Shown: positions 47,183 through 55,939 of the stretch, one piece after another
Layout of the letters: the number at the start of each line of letters is the position of its first letter
Numbering within the stretch: position 1 is the first letter of the stretch
From: Rhodoblastus sp963704565
GTDB taxonomy: Bacteria > Pseudomonadota > Alphaproteobacteria > Rhizobiales > Beijerinckiaceae
Length of the DNA: 64,000 nt
Direction: 5' to 3'
NCBI GenBank assembly: GCA_963704565.1
Contig: OY969917.1
Location: 3,224,001 to 3,288,000, forward strand
Notes under the pieces: generated by a model
What the model saw: the letters and a program-made list of their open reading frames with translations, nothing else
The model's database searches: none
What the model was told of the DNA's origin: nothing
Program-made: the position numbers and the translations under genes

Positions 47183-48676
47183 TCAGCGGCAGGCCAGTTT
47201 TTCCGGAGCGCCGCAGCCGTCGCCGCTGCGCGGCCCCGCCTGATCGTAATAATCCTGCGCCCCCGGCGTTCGCGCCTCGACCACGGCGGGCGCATGGATC
47301 GCGCCCTCATGCGGCTCCGTCGCGGAGCCGGCCGGCGGCGCGTCGCCGCGCGGCAGGGGCAGGAGGCCGGCATGGGGCGCCGCCGCTGGCGCCTCTTGCG
47401 CGATGTCGGCCGGCGGCGGCAGGAATCCGGCCGGCGGCGGGGGCGGCGGCGTCCAGCCGGGATCGTCGAACATCACGAAAGGCCGTTGAAAAAGTTCATG
47501 ATCGGTCGGCGGCGGCGGCGCGCCCAGATCCGCCACGGCGAAACCGGCCGCCGGCTCGCCGGACGCGCCGAGATCGGCGAGGCGGCGGCGGGCGTCATAA
47601 AGATGCGGGCCGCGCGGATAGAAATGGAGATAGGTCCAGAAGGCCTCCCGCTTGTTGCGCCGACAGGCGTTCCGCCACATCGTCGCTTCGCGCCGCGTCG
47701 CCAGAATGGCGCGCATGCGCGGCGAATAGGGCGCCTTGGGATAGACCGCGAGAAAGTCGCGATAGGCCTGGATCGTGTCGCGATCGAGCGTGGCGGTGAA
47801 GGCGTCGTCCACGGAATAGTCGCGGATCGGGCGGGCGCGCAACCAGGTCACGCTTTCCGCGGCGACGCGCGGAGCGCCCGGCGCGCGGGCGAACAGGGCG
47901 GGCGGCGCGATGAGTTTCGATCGGTCCCAGGGAATCGACGCGCCCCCGGTTTCCTGCGCCACCCGCATGCGGGTCTGGTCGAAGGCCTGGTCGATCGGCA
48001 GGCCGGGTTGGCGCAAGGCCCGCGCCAAAGCCAAAGCGTAAGCGCCATAAGGGCCGCGCTCGATTGGCCCCACCGCGCCGGGCGCGGCGTTGAAGGCGAA
48101 AAGTTCGCCCGCCTCCGGTTCGGCCAAAGCGAGGCCTCCGGCGAGCGGGTCGCCGCTCCGGGCGAAGGAATTGGTCCGCGCCGCATCAAGCACGACGATT
48201 TTCTGCCGCATCGGCATATGCGCGAGCCGCTGGAAATAATCGCCCAGGCGCACCGCTTCGCGCGGAACGTCCTCCGCGCGCGGAATCATGGCCTCGACTG
48301 GCGCGATATAATTGTCGCCGGCATATTGAAGCCCGCGCCCCCCGATATAGACGAAGGCGACGGCGTTGGGGCCGGCGTCGGCGGCCTTGTCCACGAATTC
48401 CTGCAAGGTCTCGCGCAGGTCATCGCGGTCGAGATCGGCGGCGCCGGTGACCTCGAAGCCGGCGCGCCGCAAAGTGTCGGCGATCAGGCCGGCGTCATTG
48501 GCGGCCGTCGGCAGGACGTCGGTCTTGTAGTTGGATTCGCCGATGACAAGGGCGATGCGGGGCGCGGCGCCGGGCGCCGTCTGGGCCGCGCCCGGCGCGG
48601 TCCCGGCGGCGATCGCCCCGGCGATCAGGACGCCGGCGGCAAGCCGGCGCCCGAAAATTTCGGCTCCGATCCACAT
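47183..48676 (-). CDS. Caspase-fold (peptidase C14) protein lacking both catalytic residues
   Basis: A 497-residue exported protein starting MWIGAEIFGRRLAAGVL; GGAAGAAGG upstream supports this start. A signal peptide is followed by a caspase p20-like domain (RIALVIGESNYKTDVLPTAANDAGLIADTLRRAGF; NYIAPVEAMI). The His motif YSGHG reads YIGGRG, and the Cys motif DACR reads VVLDAARTNSF, so neither catalytic residue is present. The C-terminal half has a repeat-like helical part and Pro-rich linkers. It is probably a scaffold or binding protein, not a protease. It is convergent with bufC (10-bp gap). Confidence 0.85.
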   Translation of the reverse strand: MWIGAEIFGRRLAAGVLIAGAIAAGTAPGAAQTAPGAAPRIALVIGESNYKTDVLPTAANDAGLIADTLRRAGFEVTGAADLDRDDLRETLQEFVDKAADAGPNAVAFVYIGGRGLQYAGDNYIAPVEAMIPRAEDVPREAVRLGDYFQRLAHMPMRQKIVVLDAARTNSFARSGDPLAGGLALAEPEAGELFAFNAAPGAVGPIERGPYGAYALALARALRQPGLPIDQAFDQTRMRVAQETGGASIPWDRSKLIAPPALFARAPGAPRVAAESVTWLRARPIRDYSVDDAFTATLDRDTIQAYRDFLAVYPKAPYSPRMRAILATRREATMWRNACRRNKREAFWTYLHFYPRGPHLYDARRRLADLGASGEPAAGFAVADLGAPPPPTDHELFQRPFVMFDDPGWTPPPPPPAGFLPPPADIAQEAPAAAPHAGLLPLPRGDAPPAGSATEPHEGAIHAPAVVEARTPGAQDYYDQAGPRSGDGCGAPEKLACR

Positions 48677-48721
48677 GGCCTTCTTCCCGGCACCGCGAAT
48701 CGCGGCGGCAAACCAGAGCAT

Positions 48722-48815
48722 TTTCCGTTCTTTCGGAACCGGAAGAACGCTCTAGCCCATTGTTTCAACGCATATTCTTATCCAAAAAGTCTGCAACTTT
48801 TTGGGAATATGCTCT
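48722..48815. repeat. Dispersed intergenic repeat, copy 2
   Basis: Inverted relative to 33438–33542; the end reading GGGAATATGCTCT is the complement of the start of copy 1. It lies in the 181-bp gap between cysG and the caspase-like gene. Confidence 0.8.
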
Positions 48816-48857
48816 CGCGCATCGCGCGCCACGCGGCCTGAACGCCGGCTGAACGCC

Positions 48858-50273
48858 TCAAGCTTGGGTCGGTTCGGGATGCGGCGTGTACCAGTTCAGC
48901 TTGTCGCGCAGGGTCACGACCTCGCCGACGATGATGATCGTCGGACCGCGCAGGCCACGCGCCTGGGCCTTGGCGGCGATGTCGCCGATGGTCCCGGTCA
49001 AGGTGATCTGGTTGGGCCTCGTGCCGTTCTCGATAATCGCGACCGGCAAAGCTGGGTCCGCGCCGTGGCGCAGGAATTCCTTGGTCAGAAAATCGAGATG
49101 GGCGAGGCCCATATAGACGGCGACGGTCTGGCGCGGCCGTATGATGGACGTCCAGTCGAGCTGGATCGGGCCGTCGCGGCCGTGGCCGGTCACGAAGACG
49201 CAGGATTGCGCGTAATCGCGGTGGGTGAGCGGGATGCCGGCATAGGACGAGCAGCCGGCGGCCGCGGTCACGCCGGGGCAGACCTGGAAGGGAATGCGAT
49301 GCGCGGCGAGCTTTTCGATCTCCTCGCCGCCGCGCCCGAAGATGAAGGGGTCGCCGCCCTTGAGCCGCAGGACGCGCTTGCCCTCCCTGGCGAGCTTGAC
49401 CATCAGCTCGCCGATTTCCTCCTGCGGCACGGCGTGGTTGGCGCGCCTCTTGCCGACGTAAATTCGCTCGGCGTCGCGCCGCACGCGGTCCATGATCGCC
49501 GGCTCGACCAACTGATCGTAGAGCACGACATCGGCCTGCTGCATCAGGCGGAAGGCGCGGAACGTCAGCAGGTCCGGGTCGCCGGGGCCGGCGCCGACCA
49601 GATAGACCTCGCCGGCTGGCGTCTCGCTGGAGGCCGAGCCGTCCGGGCGGCAGGACTCGATTTCGCGATCGAGCATGGTTTTGGCGGTGGCCTCGTCGCC
49701 GGCCAGCATGGTTTCGGCGATCGGGCCGTCATAGACCCGCTCCCAGAATCGCAGCCTTGCCTTCTGGCTGGGAAGTTTTTTGGCCAAGGCGGCGCGGGCG
49801 GCGCCGGCGAGCGCGGCGAGCCGGCCGTAATTCGCCGGGATCAGGGTTTCGAGCCGCGCCTTCAGCATGCGGCCGAGCAAAGGCGCGTCGCCGCCGGTGG
49901 CGATGGCGATCACCAGCGGGCTGCGGTCGAGCACGGAGGGGGTGATGAAATCGCTGAACGCCGGGTAATCGGCGACATTGACCAGGGCCCCGGATGTCCG
50001 CGCGCGCGCGATCAGGGCCTCGTCCGGCTGCTCGCCGGGCTCATAGGCGAAATAGACGATGCCGAAACCTTTGAGCGCGTCGGGCGCGGCGAGGTCGCCG
50101 CGACGATATTTGCCAGCGAGCGGCGCCAATTCGTCGCTCGGATTTTCGGCGAACAGCCAGACTTGGGCGCCGGCCCGCGCCAGCGTGTCGACGCGCCGCG
50201 CGGCGAGCGCGCCCTGGCCGACGACCGCGACCCGGCGGTCGCTGAGGTTGAGGAAGATGGGCAGGCGATTCAT
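48858..50273 (-). CDS. cysG: Siroheme synthase CysG
   Basis: A 471-residue trifunctional enzyme. The N-terminal half is precorrin-2 dehydrogenase/ferrochelatase (FLNLSDRRVAVVGQGALAARRVDTL; ATGGDAPLLGRMLKARLE). The C-terminal half is uroporphyrinogen-III methyltransferase (GEVYLVGAGPGDPDLLTFRA, VLRLKGGDPFIFGRGGEE, PGVTAAAGCSSYAGIPLTHRD). It makes siroheme for sulfite or nitrite reductases, which are not in the window. The TrpD2-like gene lies 13 bp upstream on the same strand. Confidence 0.96.
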   Translation of the reverse strand: MNRLPIFLNLSDRRVAVVGQGALAARRVDTLARAGAQVWLFAENPSDELAPLAGKYRRGDLAAPDALKGFGIVYFAYEPGEQPDEALIARARTSGALVNVADYPAFSDFITPSVLDRSPLVIAIATGGDAPLLGRMLKARLETLIPANYGRLAALAGAARAALAKKLPSQKARLRFWERVYDGPIAETMLAGDEATAKTMLDREIESCRPDGSASSETPAGEVYLVGAGPGDPDLLTFRAFRLMQQADVVLYDQLVEPAIMDRVRRDAERIYVGKRRANHAVPQEEIGELMVKLAREGKRVLRLKGGDPFIFGRGGEEIEKLAAHRIPFQVCPGVTAAAGCSSYAGIPLTHRDYAQSCVFVTGHGRDGPIQLDWTSIIRPRQTVAVYMGLAHLDFLTKEFLRHGADPALPVAIIENGTRPNQITLTGTIGDIAAKAQARGLRGPTIIIVGEVVTLRDKLNWYTPHPEPTQA

Positions 50274-50286
50274 GCGCGCGTCCGGC

Positions 50287-51288
50287 TCAGGCGGCCAGCA
50301 GGCGGGCGGCGTCGCGGCGCCGCCACAGCGCCTCGGCCTGGATCTGGGCGTCCTCCATGTCGGACGCGTGTTTCATGGCGCGCAGGATCATGGCGAGCGT
50401 GCCGGTGACCGCCGCCACGGCATAGGCGTCATGCGCCTCGCCGCGCCAGACGCCGAGCAGGCGGGAGACCTCCATCGTCTCGTCGGGGAGCTGGCGCGGC
50501 TCCTCCATAACCGGCGGCCAGCGCTCCTCGAAGGCGATTCCGTCGCGCACGCCCAGGGTCTCGCAAGGTTTTCCCGGCCGGCGTTCGATTTCGCCGCCCT
50601 CGCCGCGGAACACCACCATGTCGTTCTCGCCAAGCAGCAGCGCGGCGTTGCGGTGGGTGGCCATGTAGCCGGGATGGAAAACGCCCTGGGGCAGCACCGG
50701 CGCGCCAAAGGGATTGATCATCCGCGCCAGGGTATGGATCGGCGAGCGCAGGCCGAGGATCGGCTTGAAGCCCATCATCCGCGCCAGCGGCGGGCTGATG
50801 GCGGAAAGGTCCATATAGGCAAAGCGGTTTTGCCGCAGCGTCCGGGCCGCGCTCGCGAAATCGGCCGCGATCGGCAGGCCGAGCGCGGTCAGGACCTCGC
50901 CGGTATAGAGCCGGCCGGGGGTATGGCCGTCGAAGCCGTGCATGAAGACCGAATGGCCCGACTGGACGAGGCAGAGCGCGGAAAGCAGGAACCAGGGGAG
51001 CTGGCGCTTCTTGCCGGCGTAGGACGACCAGTCCACCGCGACGAGGCCGGGCTCCGGGGCGGGCAAGGACTTGCGCGCCGCCTTGGCGAAACCGGCGATT
51101 TCCTCCGCGCTCTCCTCCTTCATGCGCAGCAGCATGAGAAAGGCGCCAAGCTGCTCCGGCAGCACGTCGCCGGCGAGGATCATCGACATCGCCTCTTCCG
51201 CCTCCTCGACGGTCAGCGAACGGGTGAGATTCTTGCCGCGCCCGAGAATGGCGACGAAGCGGGCGAAGGGGTGGGGCGTTTGGAGCAT
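50287..51288 (-). CDS. TrpD2/YbiB-like phosphoribosyltransferase-fold protein
   Basis: A 333-residue protein with the anthranilate phosphoribosyltransferase fold (LTVEEAEEAMSMILAGDVLPEQLGAFLMLLRMKEES; GLRSPIHTLARMINPFG; GYMATHRNAALLLGEN). The canonical TrpD GTGGD loop is replaced by WSSYAGKKRQLPWFLLSAL, as in TrpD2/YbiB proteins, which bind nucleic acid and lack TrpD activity. It is probably co-transcribed with cysG, an association common in alphaproteobacteria near sulfite or nitrite reductase genes. Its role there is unknown. Confidence 0.85.
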   Translation of the reverse strand: MLQTPHPFARFVAILGRGKNLTRSLTVEEAEEAMSMILAGDVLPEQLGAFLMLLRMKEESAEEIAGFAKAARKSLPAPEPGLVAVDWSSYAGKKRQLPWFLLSALCLVQSGHSVFMHGFDGHTPGRLYTGEVLTALGLPIAADFASAARTLRQNRFAYMDLSAISPPLARMMGFKPILGLRSPIHTLARMINPFGAPVLPQGVFHPGYMATHRNAALLLGENDMVVFRGEGGEIERRPGKPCETLGVRDGIAFEERWPPVMEEPRQLPDETMEVSRLLGVWRGEAHDAYAVAAVTGTLAMILRAMKHASDMEDAQIQAEALWRRRDAARLLAA

Positions 51289-51338
51289 GGCGTTTTTCCC
51301 TGATGGTTCGTTCTATATTAGCAAGTGAGGCGCCGGCG

Positions 51339-52139
51339 TCACGCTTTCATCAGCGCGAGGGCGCCGCGTGCGATCACGTATAGTCCGACTCCGGCCACGG
51401 CGGCGGCAAAAATTTGCGTCAAAAGCCGGCGACGGCCGGCGAGAAGTCCGGCGAGTCGGGCGCCGAACAGACCTCCGACAACTCCGCCGCCAAGAAGCAG
51501 GACGGCGACGCGCCAGTCCACCAGGCCGGACCATGCGTAGCTCCCCGCGGTCGCGGCGCCGAACGCGGCGACCGAGACCAGCGACGAGGCGATGGCGTTG
51601 ATCATCGGCATGCCGGTGGCGGCGAGAATGCCGGGCACGACCAGAAAGCCGCCGCCGATGCCAAAAAAGCCGGACAGGATTCCGACGATCGTTCCAATGA
51701 CCAAAAGAGCCGGCAGCGTCTTGGTGAAATTCTTCACGGGGAGGCGAACGTCGTCTCCCGCCGGCGCGGCGCGCTTGAAGGCCATCTGCCCCGCGACAAC
51801 GAGCATCAGGACGCCGAACAGAAGCAGCAGTTTCTGGCCATCGACGATCTTGCCGAGCGAAGCGCCGACGAACGCGCCGATCACGCCGGCGATGGCGAAA
51901 ACAACGGCAAATTTCCACCGCACGCGGCCGGCGCGCGCGTGGCTCAGAAGATTGGCCAGAGCGTTGGCCGACACCGCCGCCGCCCCTGTGCCGATGGCGA
52001 TATGCGGATCGGCGACGCCCACGAAATAATAGAGCAACGGCGTGGCGAAGATCGATCCGCCGCCGCCGATCAGGCCGAGAACGAAGCCGACGATCACGCC
52101 GGAGAGGAGGGCGGCGCTGTCCATGTATGAAAAAGCCAA
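51339..52139 (-). CDS. TauE/SafE-family sulfite or anion exporter
   Basis: A 266-residue permease with about eight transmembrane helices. The two family repeats are seen: FVLGLIGGGGSIFATPLLYY and ILSGFFGIGGGFLVVPGIL. Members export sulfite, sulfonates or related anions. A TTG start at 52139 is preferred to the ATG at 52124 because GGGAGG lies about 7 nt before the TTG. It is near cysG, so a sulfur-related substrate is plausible. Confidence 0.9.
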   Translation of the reverse strand: MAFSYMDSAALLSGVIVGFVLGLIGGGGSIFATPLLYYFVGVADPHIAIGTGAAAVSANALANLLSHARAGRVRWKFAVVFAIAGVIGAFVGASLGKIVDGQKLLLLFGVLMLVVAGQMAFKRAAPAGDDVRLPVKNFTKTLPALLVIGTIVGILSGFFGIGGGFLVVPGILAATGMPMINAIASSLVSVAAFGAATAGSYAWSGLVDWRVAVLLLGGGVVGGLFGARLAGLLAGRRRLLTQIFAAAVAGVGLYVIARGALALMKA

Positions 52140-52187
52140 AAGTTTCCCTCCCGGCAGCGCCGTTAATATATCAGGAAAGTCGAATAT

Positions 52188-52319
52188 ATGCAGTCAAATG
52201 AGGCGGTCAAGACGGAGGAAAGCCGCGTATTGCAGTGCGGAATAGAAGCGACGACATTTGACAAGCGAGGTTTTTGTCCGCCGCAGGGCGTTTCTTGGGC
52301 CGGAAATGCGCGAAACTAA
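52188..52319 (+). CDS. Possible small ORF
   Basis: A 43-codon frame (MQSNEAVKTEESRVLQCGIE) with AGGAAAG about 9 nt before the ATG, in the 314-bp gap between the divergent permease and porin genes. The product is polar with two Cys and no known match. It may be a leader peptide or chance. Confidence 0.25.
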   Translation: MQSNEAVKTEESRVLQCGIEATTFDKRGFCPPQGVSWAGNARN

Positions 52320-52453
52320 AGCAGTGTTGCATAAACGCGACATCCTTTGACCCATTCGGATGTTATGATGGGACATCTTCGCGTCACAAGGATTCGGCCG
52401 AAGCGCCGGAAGCGAACCGCAATATCATCTGAACATCGACCTGGGGGGGAAAT

Positions 52454-53803
52454 ATGCAAAAGTGGCGTCATCTGCTCGGCGTGAGCCTGACCGCGCTGTC
52501 TCTGGCCGCTACGGCGGGCGTCGCGCACGCCACCGACGGCTATTTCGTTGAAGGCGCCACCGCCCGTGACCAGTCGCTGGCCGGCGCCGGTTCGGCCGAT
52601 CCGACGGAATCCCTCACCATCGCCAACAACCCTGCGGGTCTTGTCGATGTCGGCCGGCAGTTCAACGGCGACATTTCCCTCTTCATGCCCTGGCGCGGTT
52701 ATGACGCCTCCGCGAACAGCGCGCTGATAGCTCCGGGAAGCTACAACAGCGAGCGCAACGCATTCGTCCTCCCCGCGCTTGGCTATTCGCAGCCATTCGG
52801 CCCCGATTCCGCCTGGGGCGTCGGCATGGTCGGCAATGGCGGCATGAACACGACCTATTCCGCCAACATCCCCCATGCGGCCTGCGGCTTTTTCGGTTTC
52901 CCGCAGCAGGGCGTGTTCTGCGGCGGCCGCGCCGGCGTCGACCTCAACCAGGGCCTGATCTACGTCGGTTACGCTCAGCGCTTCGGCAATGTCGATCTCG
53001 GCATCGCGCCGGTTCTGGCCATCCAGACGTTCTCGGCCTATGGCCTTGGCGCGTTCGGGGCGTTCGGGCTGTCGCAAAGCCCCAATTTCGTGAGCGATCA
53101 CTCGCCGTCCTATTCAGTGGGCGCGGGCGTGCGCGCCGGCGCGATCTATCATTACAGCCCGGCGCTCACCTTCTCGGTGCAGGGATCGACGCCGATCTGG
53201 ACGTCCAACTTCGCCAATTACCAGGGCCTCTTCGCCCAGGGCGGCAGCTTCGACGTTCCCGCGACCATCGGCGCCGGCCTCGCCTACAAATTCATGCCGA
53301 CCTTCACCGTGATGCTCGATTACAAGCACATCTTCTATTCGGGCGTGGCGTCGATCTCCAATGCGATGGCGCCGATCGGGATCGCCACGATGGGTTCGGC
53401 GAATGGTCCGGGATTCGGCTGGAAGGATGTGGACATCGTCGCGCTCGGCCTGGAATGGGCCTACAGCGACCGTCTGACCCTGCGCGCCGGCTATTCCTAC
53501 AGCACGAATCCGGTCACCTCGGCCAATGTCATGCTGAACGTCCTGGCGCCCGGCACGGTCACCAGCCATATCGGCGCCGGCTTCTCCTATGCAGTCACCC
53601 AGAATTCGGCATTCGACTTCTCGATGCTCTATGCGCCGCGCGTCGGCGTTTCCGGCGAGGAATATATACCGCCGGCAATTGGCGGACCTCCTGGTGGATA
53701 TGTTCCGGGCACGAACATCAACACTTGGCTGTCGGAGCTCGAGATCACCCTGGGCTATACTTATCATTGGGACACGCCGGTGGCCGTCGTCGCCAAATAT
53801 TGA
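52454..53803 (+). CDS. FadL/OmpP1-family outer-membrane transporter
   Basis: A 449-residue beta-barrel protein with a signal peptide (MQKWRHLLGVSLTALSLAA … GVAHA). Family markers are GYFVEGATARDQSLAGAGSADPTESLTIANNPAGL, the FadL-type N-terminal hatch, then repeated amphipathic strands (GAGLAYKFMPTFTVMLDYKHI; RLTLRAGYSYSTNPV). It ends in an aromatic-rich strand closing in KY. The family imports hydrophobic compounds such as fatty acids or aromatic hydrocarbons. A GGGGGGAA ribosome site precedes the ATG, and a strong terminator follows. Confidence 0.9.
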   Translation: MQKWRHLLGVSLTALSLAATAGVAHATDGYFVEGATARDQSLAGAGSADPTESLTIANNPAGLVDVGRQFNGDISLFMPWRGYDASANSALIAPGSYNSERNAFVLPALGYSQPFGPDSAWGVGMVGNGGMNTTYSANIPHAACGFFGFPQQGVFCGGRAGVDLNQGLIYVGYAQRFGNVDLGIAPVLAIQTFSAYGLGAFGAFGLSQSPNFVSDHSPSYSVGAGVRAGAIYHYSPALTFSVQGSTPIWTSNFANYQGLFAQGGSFDVPATIGAGLAYKFMPTFTVMLDYKHIFYSGVASISNAMAPIGIATMGSANGPGFGWKDVDIVALGLEWAYSDRLTLRAGYSYSTNPVTSANVMLNVLAPGTVTSHIGAGFSYAVTQNSAFDFSMLYAPRVGVSGEEYIPPAIGGPPGGYVPGTNINTWLSELEITLGYTYHWDTPVAVVAKY

Positions 53804-53827
53804 TCCGCGACGCATAATCGCTTTTGG

Positions 53828-53863
53828 TCAGGGCCGGCTCTCGCCGGCCCTGATTTTTTTTTT
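53828..53863 (+). terminator. Strong Rho-independent terminator
   Basis: TCAGGGCCGGC (53828–53838) pairs perfectly with GCCGGCCCTGA (53843–53853) around TCTC, followed by ten T. It ends the porin gene and isolates it from the hydrogenase operon. Confidence 0.95.
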
Positions 53864-53986
53864 GGCGCGCCAGTCGCCAAATCGACATTGGCCAAAGGCG
53901 CCATCCCGTGTTTAATCCAGGTCAAGGTGCGGATTCGAAAGCGCGACAGAATGCCGTCCTGATTGGGCGTTTGGGGGCGGAGGTCT

Positions 53987-54451
53987 ATGGCGCATCCTGT
54001 CCTGGTGCTGGGAATCGGCAATGTGCTGATGTCCGACGACGGCGCTGGCGTTCACGCGGCTCGCGGCTTCGATCATCTCGATCGTGAAGACCTGAAAGTG
54101 CTGGATGGCGGCACGCTCGGCTTGTCCCTGCTGGTCGAAGTCGAGTCCTGCGCCGCTCTCATCGTCTTCGACGCGGCGAGCTTCGGGGCCGAGCCGGGCG
54201 CGGTGCGGACTTTCACCGGCGACGACATGGACGCCCAGCTTTCCGGCAAGAAGAAAACCGCGCATGAGGTCGCCTTGTTCGACCTGCTCGCCACGGCCGA
54301 TTTGCTCGGCCGCAAGCCGGAGCGCCGCGCGCTGATTGGCGTCGAGCCGGATCGCATCGATTGGGGCCTGGAGCCGACGCCGGCCGTCGCCTCGGCTCTT
54401 CCCGAAATGCGCCGCGCGGCGCGCGCCTTGATCGAAAGCTGGACGTCATGA
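53987..54451 (+). CDS. [NiFe]-hydrogenase maturation endopeptidase
   Basis: A 154-residue protease starting MAHPVLVLGIGNVLMSDDGAGVHAA, with GGAGG 5 nt upstream. It has the HybD/HupD family motif GIGNxLMxDDGxG, and Glu/Asp/His nickel contacts in VLDGGTLGL and TAHEVALFDLL. It cleaves the C-terminal peptide of the large subunit (predicted after DPCIACAVH, gene at 57926). First gene of the operon, overlapping the next by 4 bp. Confidence 0.93.
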   Translation: MAHPVLVLGIGNVLMSDDGAGVHAARGFDHLDREDLKVLDGGTLGLSLLVEVESCAALIVFDAASFGAEPGAVRTFTGDDMDAQLSGKKKTAHEVALFDLLATADLLGRKPERRALIGVEPDRIDWGLEPTPAVASALPEMRRAARALIESWTS

Positions 54452-54873
54452 CGTCTTCCTGCGAAGCGACCGAAATGACAGAGCCGGAAAAAGGTTTCGC
54501 CGGCGCGCTGGCCTCGGAAACGCTCGCCAAACTCACTCATTTCGCGGAAACCGGCGAAATGGCGACGATCGATCTCGGCGGCCTGCCGATGTCGAACCGT
54601 GACCGCGCGGCGCTCGACGACTTTCTCGGCTGCGGCGAGGTCAGCGCGACCATCGAGGTCATCGGCCGCACCGAGGTCTGGGAAACGCAATTCTCGGGCG
54701 TCTGGCGCGTGCGCCATTTCGGGGAGGGCGCCATCGCAACCGACCTGATCGAAATATCCGCCTGCCCCAAAATCCTGTTCGCCGACCGGCGCGACGCCGA
54801 AAGCGCGGCGCGCCATCTGGCGGAAGCGCTCGAACTCAACCCTGGGATCGTGGAGACGCCGCATGAAATATGA
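54448..54873 (+). CDS. HupH-like hydrogenase expression protein
   Basis: A 141-residue protein starting MTSSCEATEM at the ATG overlapping the protease stop. The body (ATIDLGGLPMSNRDRAALDDFLGCGEVSATIE, ETQFSGVWRVRHF, LIEISACPKILF) matches the C-terminal domain of HupH/HyaF-type proteins, which help small-subunit assembly. It overlaps the small-subunit gene by 11 bp, consistent with such a role. Shorter than full-length HupH. Confidence 0.82.
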   Translation: MTSSCEATEMTEPEKGFAGALASETLAKLTHFAETGEMATIDLGGLPMSNRDRAALDDFLGCGEVSATIEVIGRTEVWETQFSGVWRVRHFGEGAIATDLIEISACPKILFADRRDAESAARHLAEALELNPGIVETPHEI

Positions 54874-55936
54874 CGATACCCTTGCCGGCGAAATGCAAAG
54901 ACGCGGCGTGTCGCGGCGCGCCTTTCTGAAGTACGGCTCCTATATCGCCTCTCTCATGGCGCTTCCGCCCTCGTCGGCCGAAGCCCTCGCGGAGGGCCTC
55001 GCGGCGGCGCGGCGCCAGTCGGTGATCTGGCTGTCTTTCCAGGAATGCACCGGCTGCACCGAATCGCTCACCCGCTCGTTTGCGCCGACGCTGGAGAACC
55101 TGATTTTCGATTTCATCTCCCTCGATTACCACGAGACCTTGATGGCCGTGTCGGGCGAGGCGGCGGAGCAGGCCCGCAAGGCGGCGATGGCCGCCAACAA
55201 GGGCAAATATATCGTCGTCGTGGATGGCTCCGTGCCGTTGAAGGACGGCGGCGTCTATGCGACCATCGGCGGCAAGACCAATCGCCAGATTCTCGAAGAC
55301 ACGGTGAAGGACGCCTTCGCGGTGGTGGCGGTCGGCACCTGCGCCGCCTTCGGCGGAATCCCCAAGGCCAATCCCAATCCCACCGGCGCGGTTGCGATTT
55401 CCACGCTGGTCGGCGACAAGCCGCTGATCAATATTTCCGGCTGCCCACCGATTCCCGAGGCCATGACCGGCGCCCTCGCTTATGTCCTCGCCTTCGGGAA
55501 GCTCCCCGAAGTCGATCATCTTGGCCGCCCAAAAGCCTTTTTCGGCGAGACGATCCACGACCGCTGCTACCGGCGTCCGTTCTACGAGCGCGGCGAATTC
55601 GCCGACGGTTTCGACGACGCCGGCGCGCGGCAGGGCTATTGCCTCTACAAGGTCGGCTGCAAGGGGCCGGTGACCTATAATTCCTGCGCCACCATGAAAT
55701 GGAACGGCGGCGTGTCCTTCCCGATTCAGTCCGGCCATGGCTGCCTGGGCTGTTCGGAGCCGGATTTCTGGGATCAGGGCGGCTTCTATCGGCCGCTGTC
55801 GACGCCGCTTGGGGCGATGGGCCCGGCGCTCGCCGGCGCCGCGCTCGCCGGCGCGGCTCTGGGCGTCGGCGCGGCGCTTTCCGCCCGCGCCCATCAGAAA
55901 CATTATCTCGCCTCGCTGGATAAAGAGAAGGAGTGA
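54863..55936 (+). CDS. hynS: [NiFe]-hydrogenase small subunit, Isp-type (group 1e)
   Basis: A 357-residue exported iron-sulfur subunit. The twin-arginine signal SRRAFLKYGS is near residue 18. The proximal [4Fe-4S] ligands are in FQECTGCTES, GTCAAFGG and SGCPPIPEAM. The medial and distal ligands are in HDRCYRR, YCLYKVGCKGP, TYNSC and GHGCLGCSEPDFWD. The motif is CTGC, not the CTCC of oxygen-tolerant group 1d enzymes, so a standard oxygen-sensitive proximal cluster is expected. A C-terminal Ala/Gly-rich hydrophobic helix may anchor it to the membrane. Confidence 0.95.
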   Translation: MKYDDTLAGEMQRRGVSRRAFLKYGSYIASLMALPPSSAEALAEGLAAARRQSVIWLSFQECTGCTESLTRSFAPTLENLIFDFISLDYHETLMAVSGEAAEQARKAAMAANKGKYIVVVDGSVPLKDGGVYATIGGKTNRQILEDTVKDAFAVVAVGTCAAFGGIPKANPNPTGAVAISTLVGDKPLINISGCPPIPEAMTGALAYVLAFGKLPEVDHLGRPKAFFGETIHDRCYRRPFYERGEFADGFDDAGARQGYCLYKVGCKGPVTYNSCATMKWNGGVSFPIQSGHGCLGCSEPDFWDQGGFYRPLSTPLGAMGPALAGAALAGAALGVGAALSARAHQKHYLASLDKEKE

Positions 55937-55939
55937 GCC

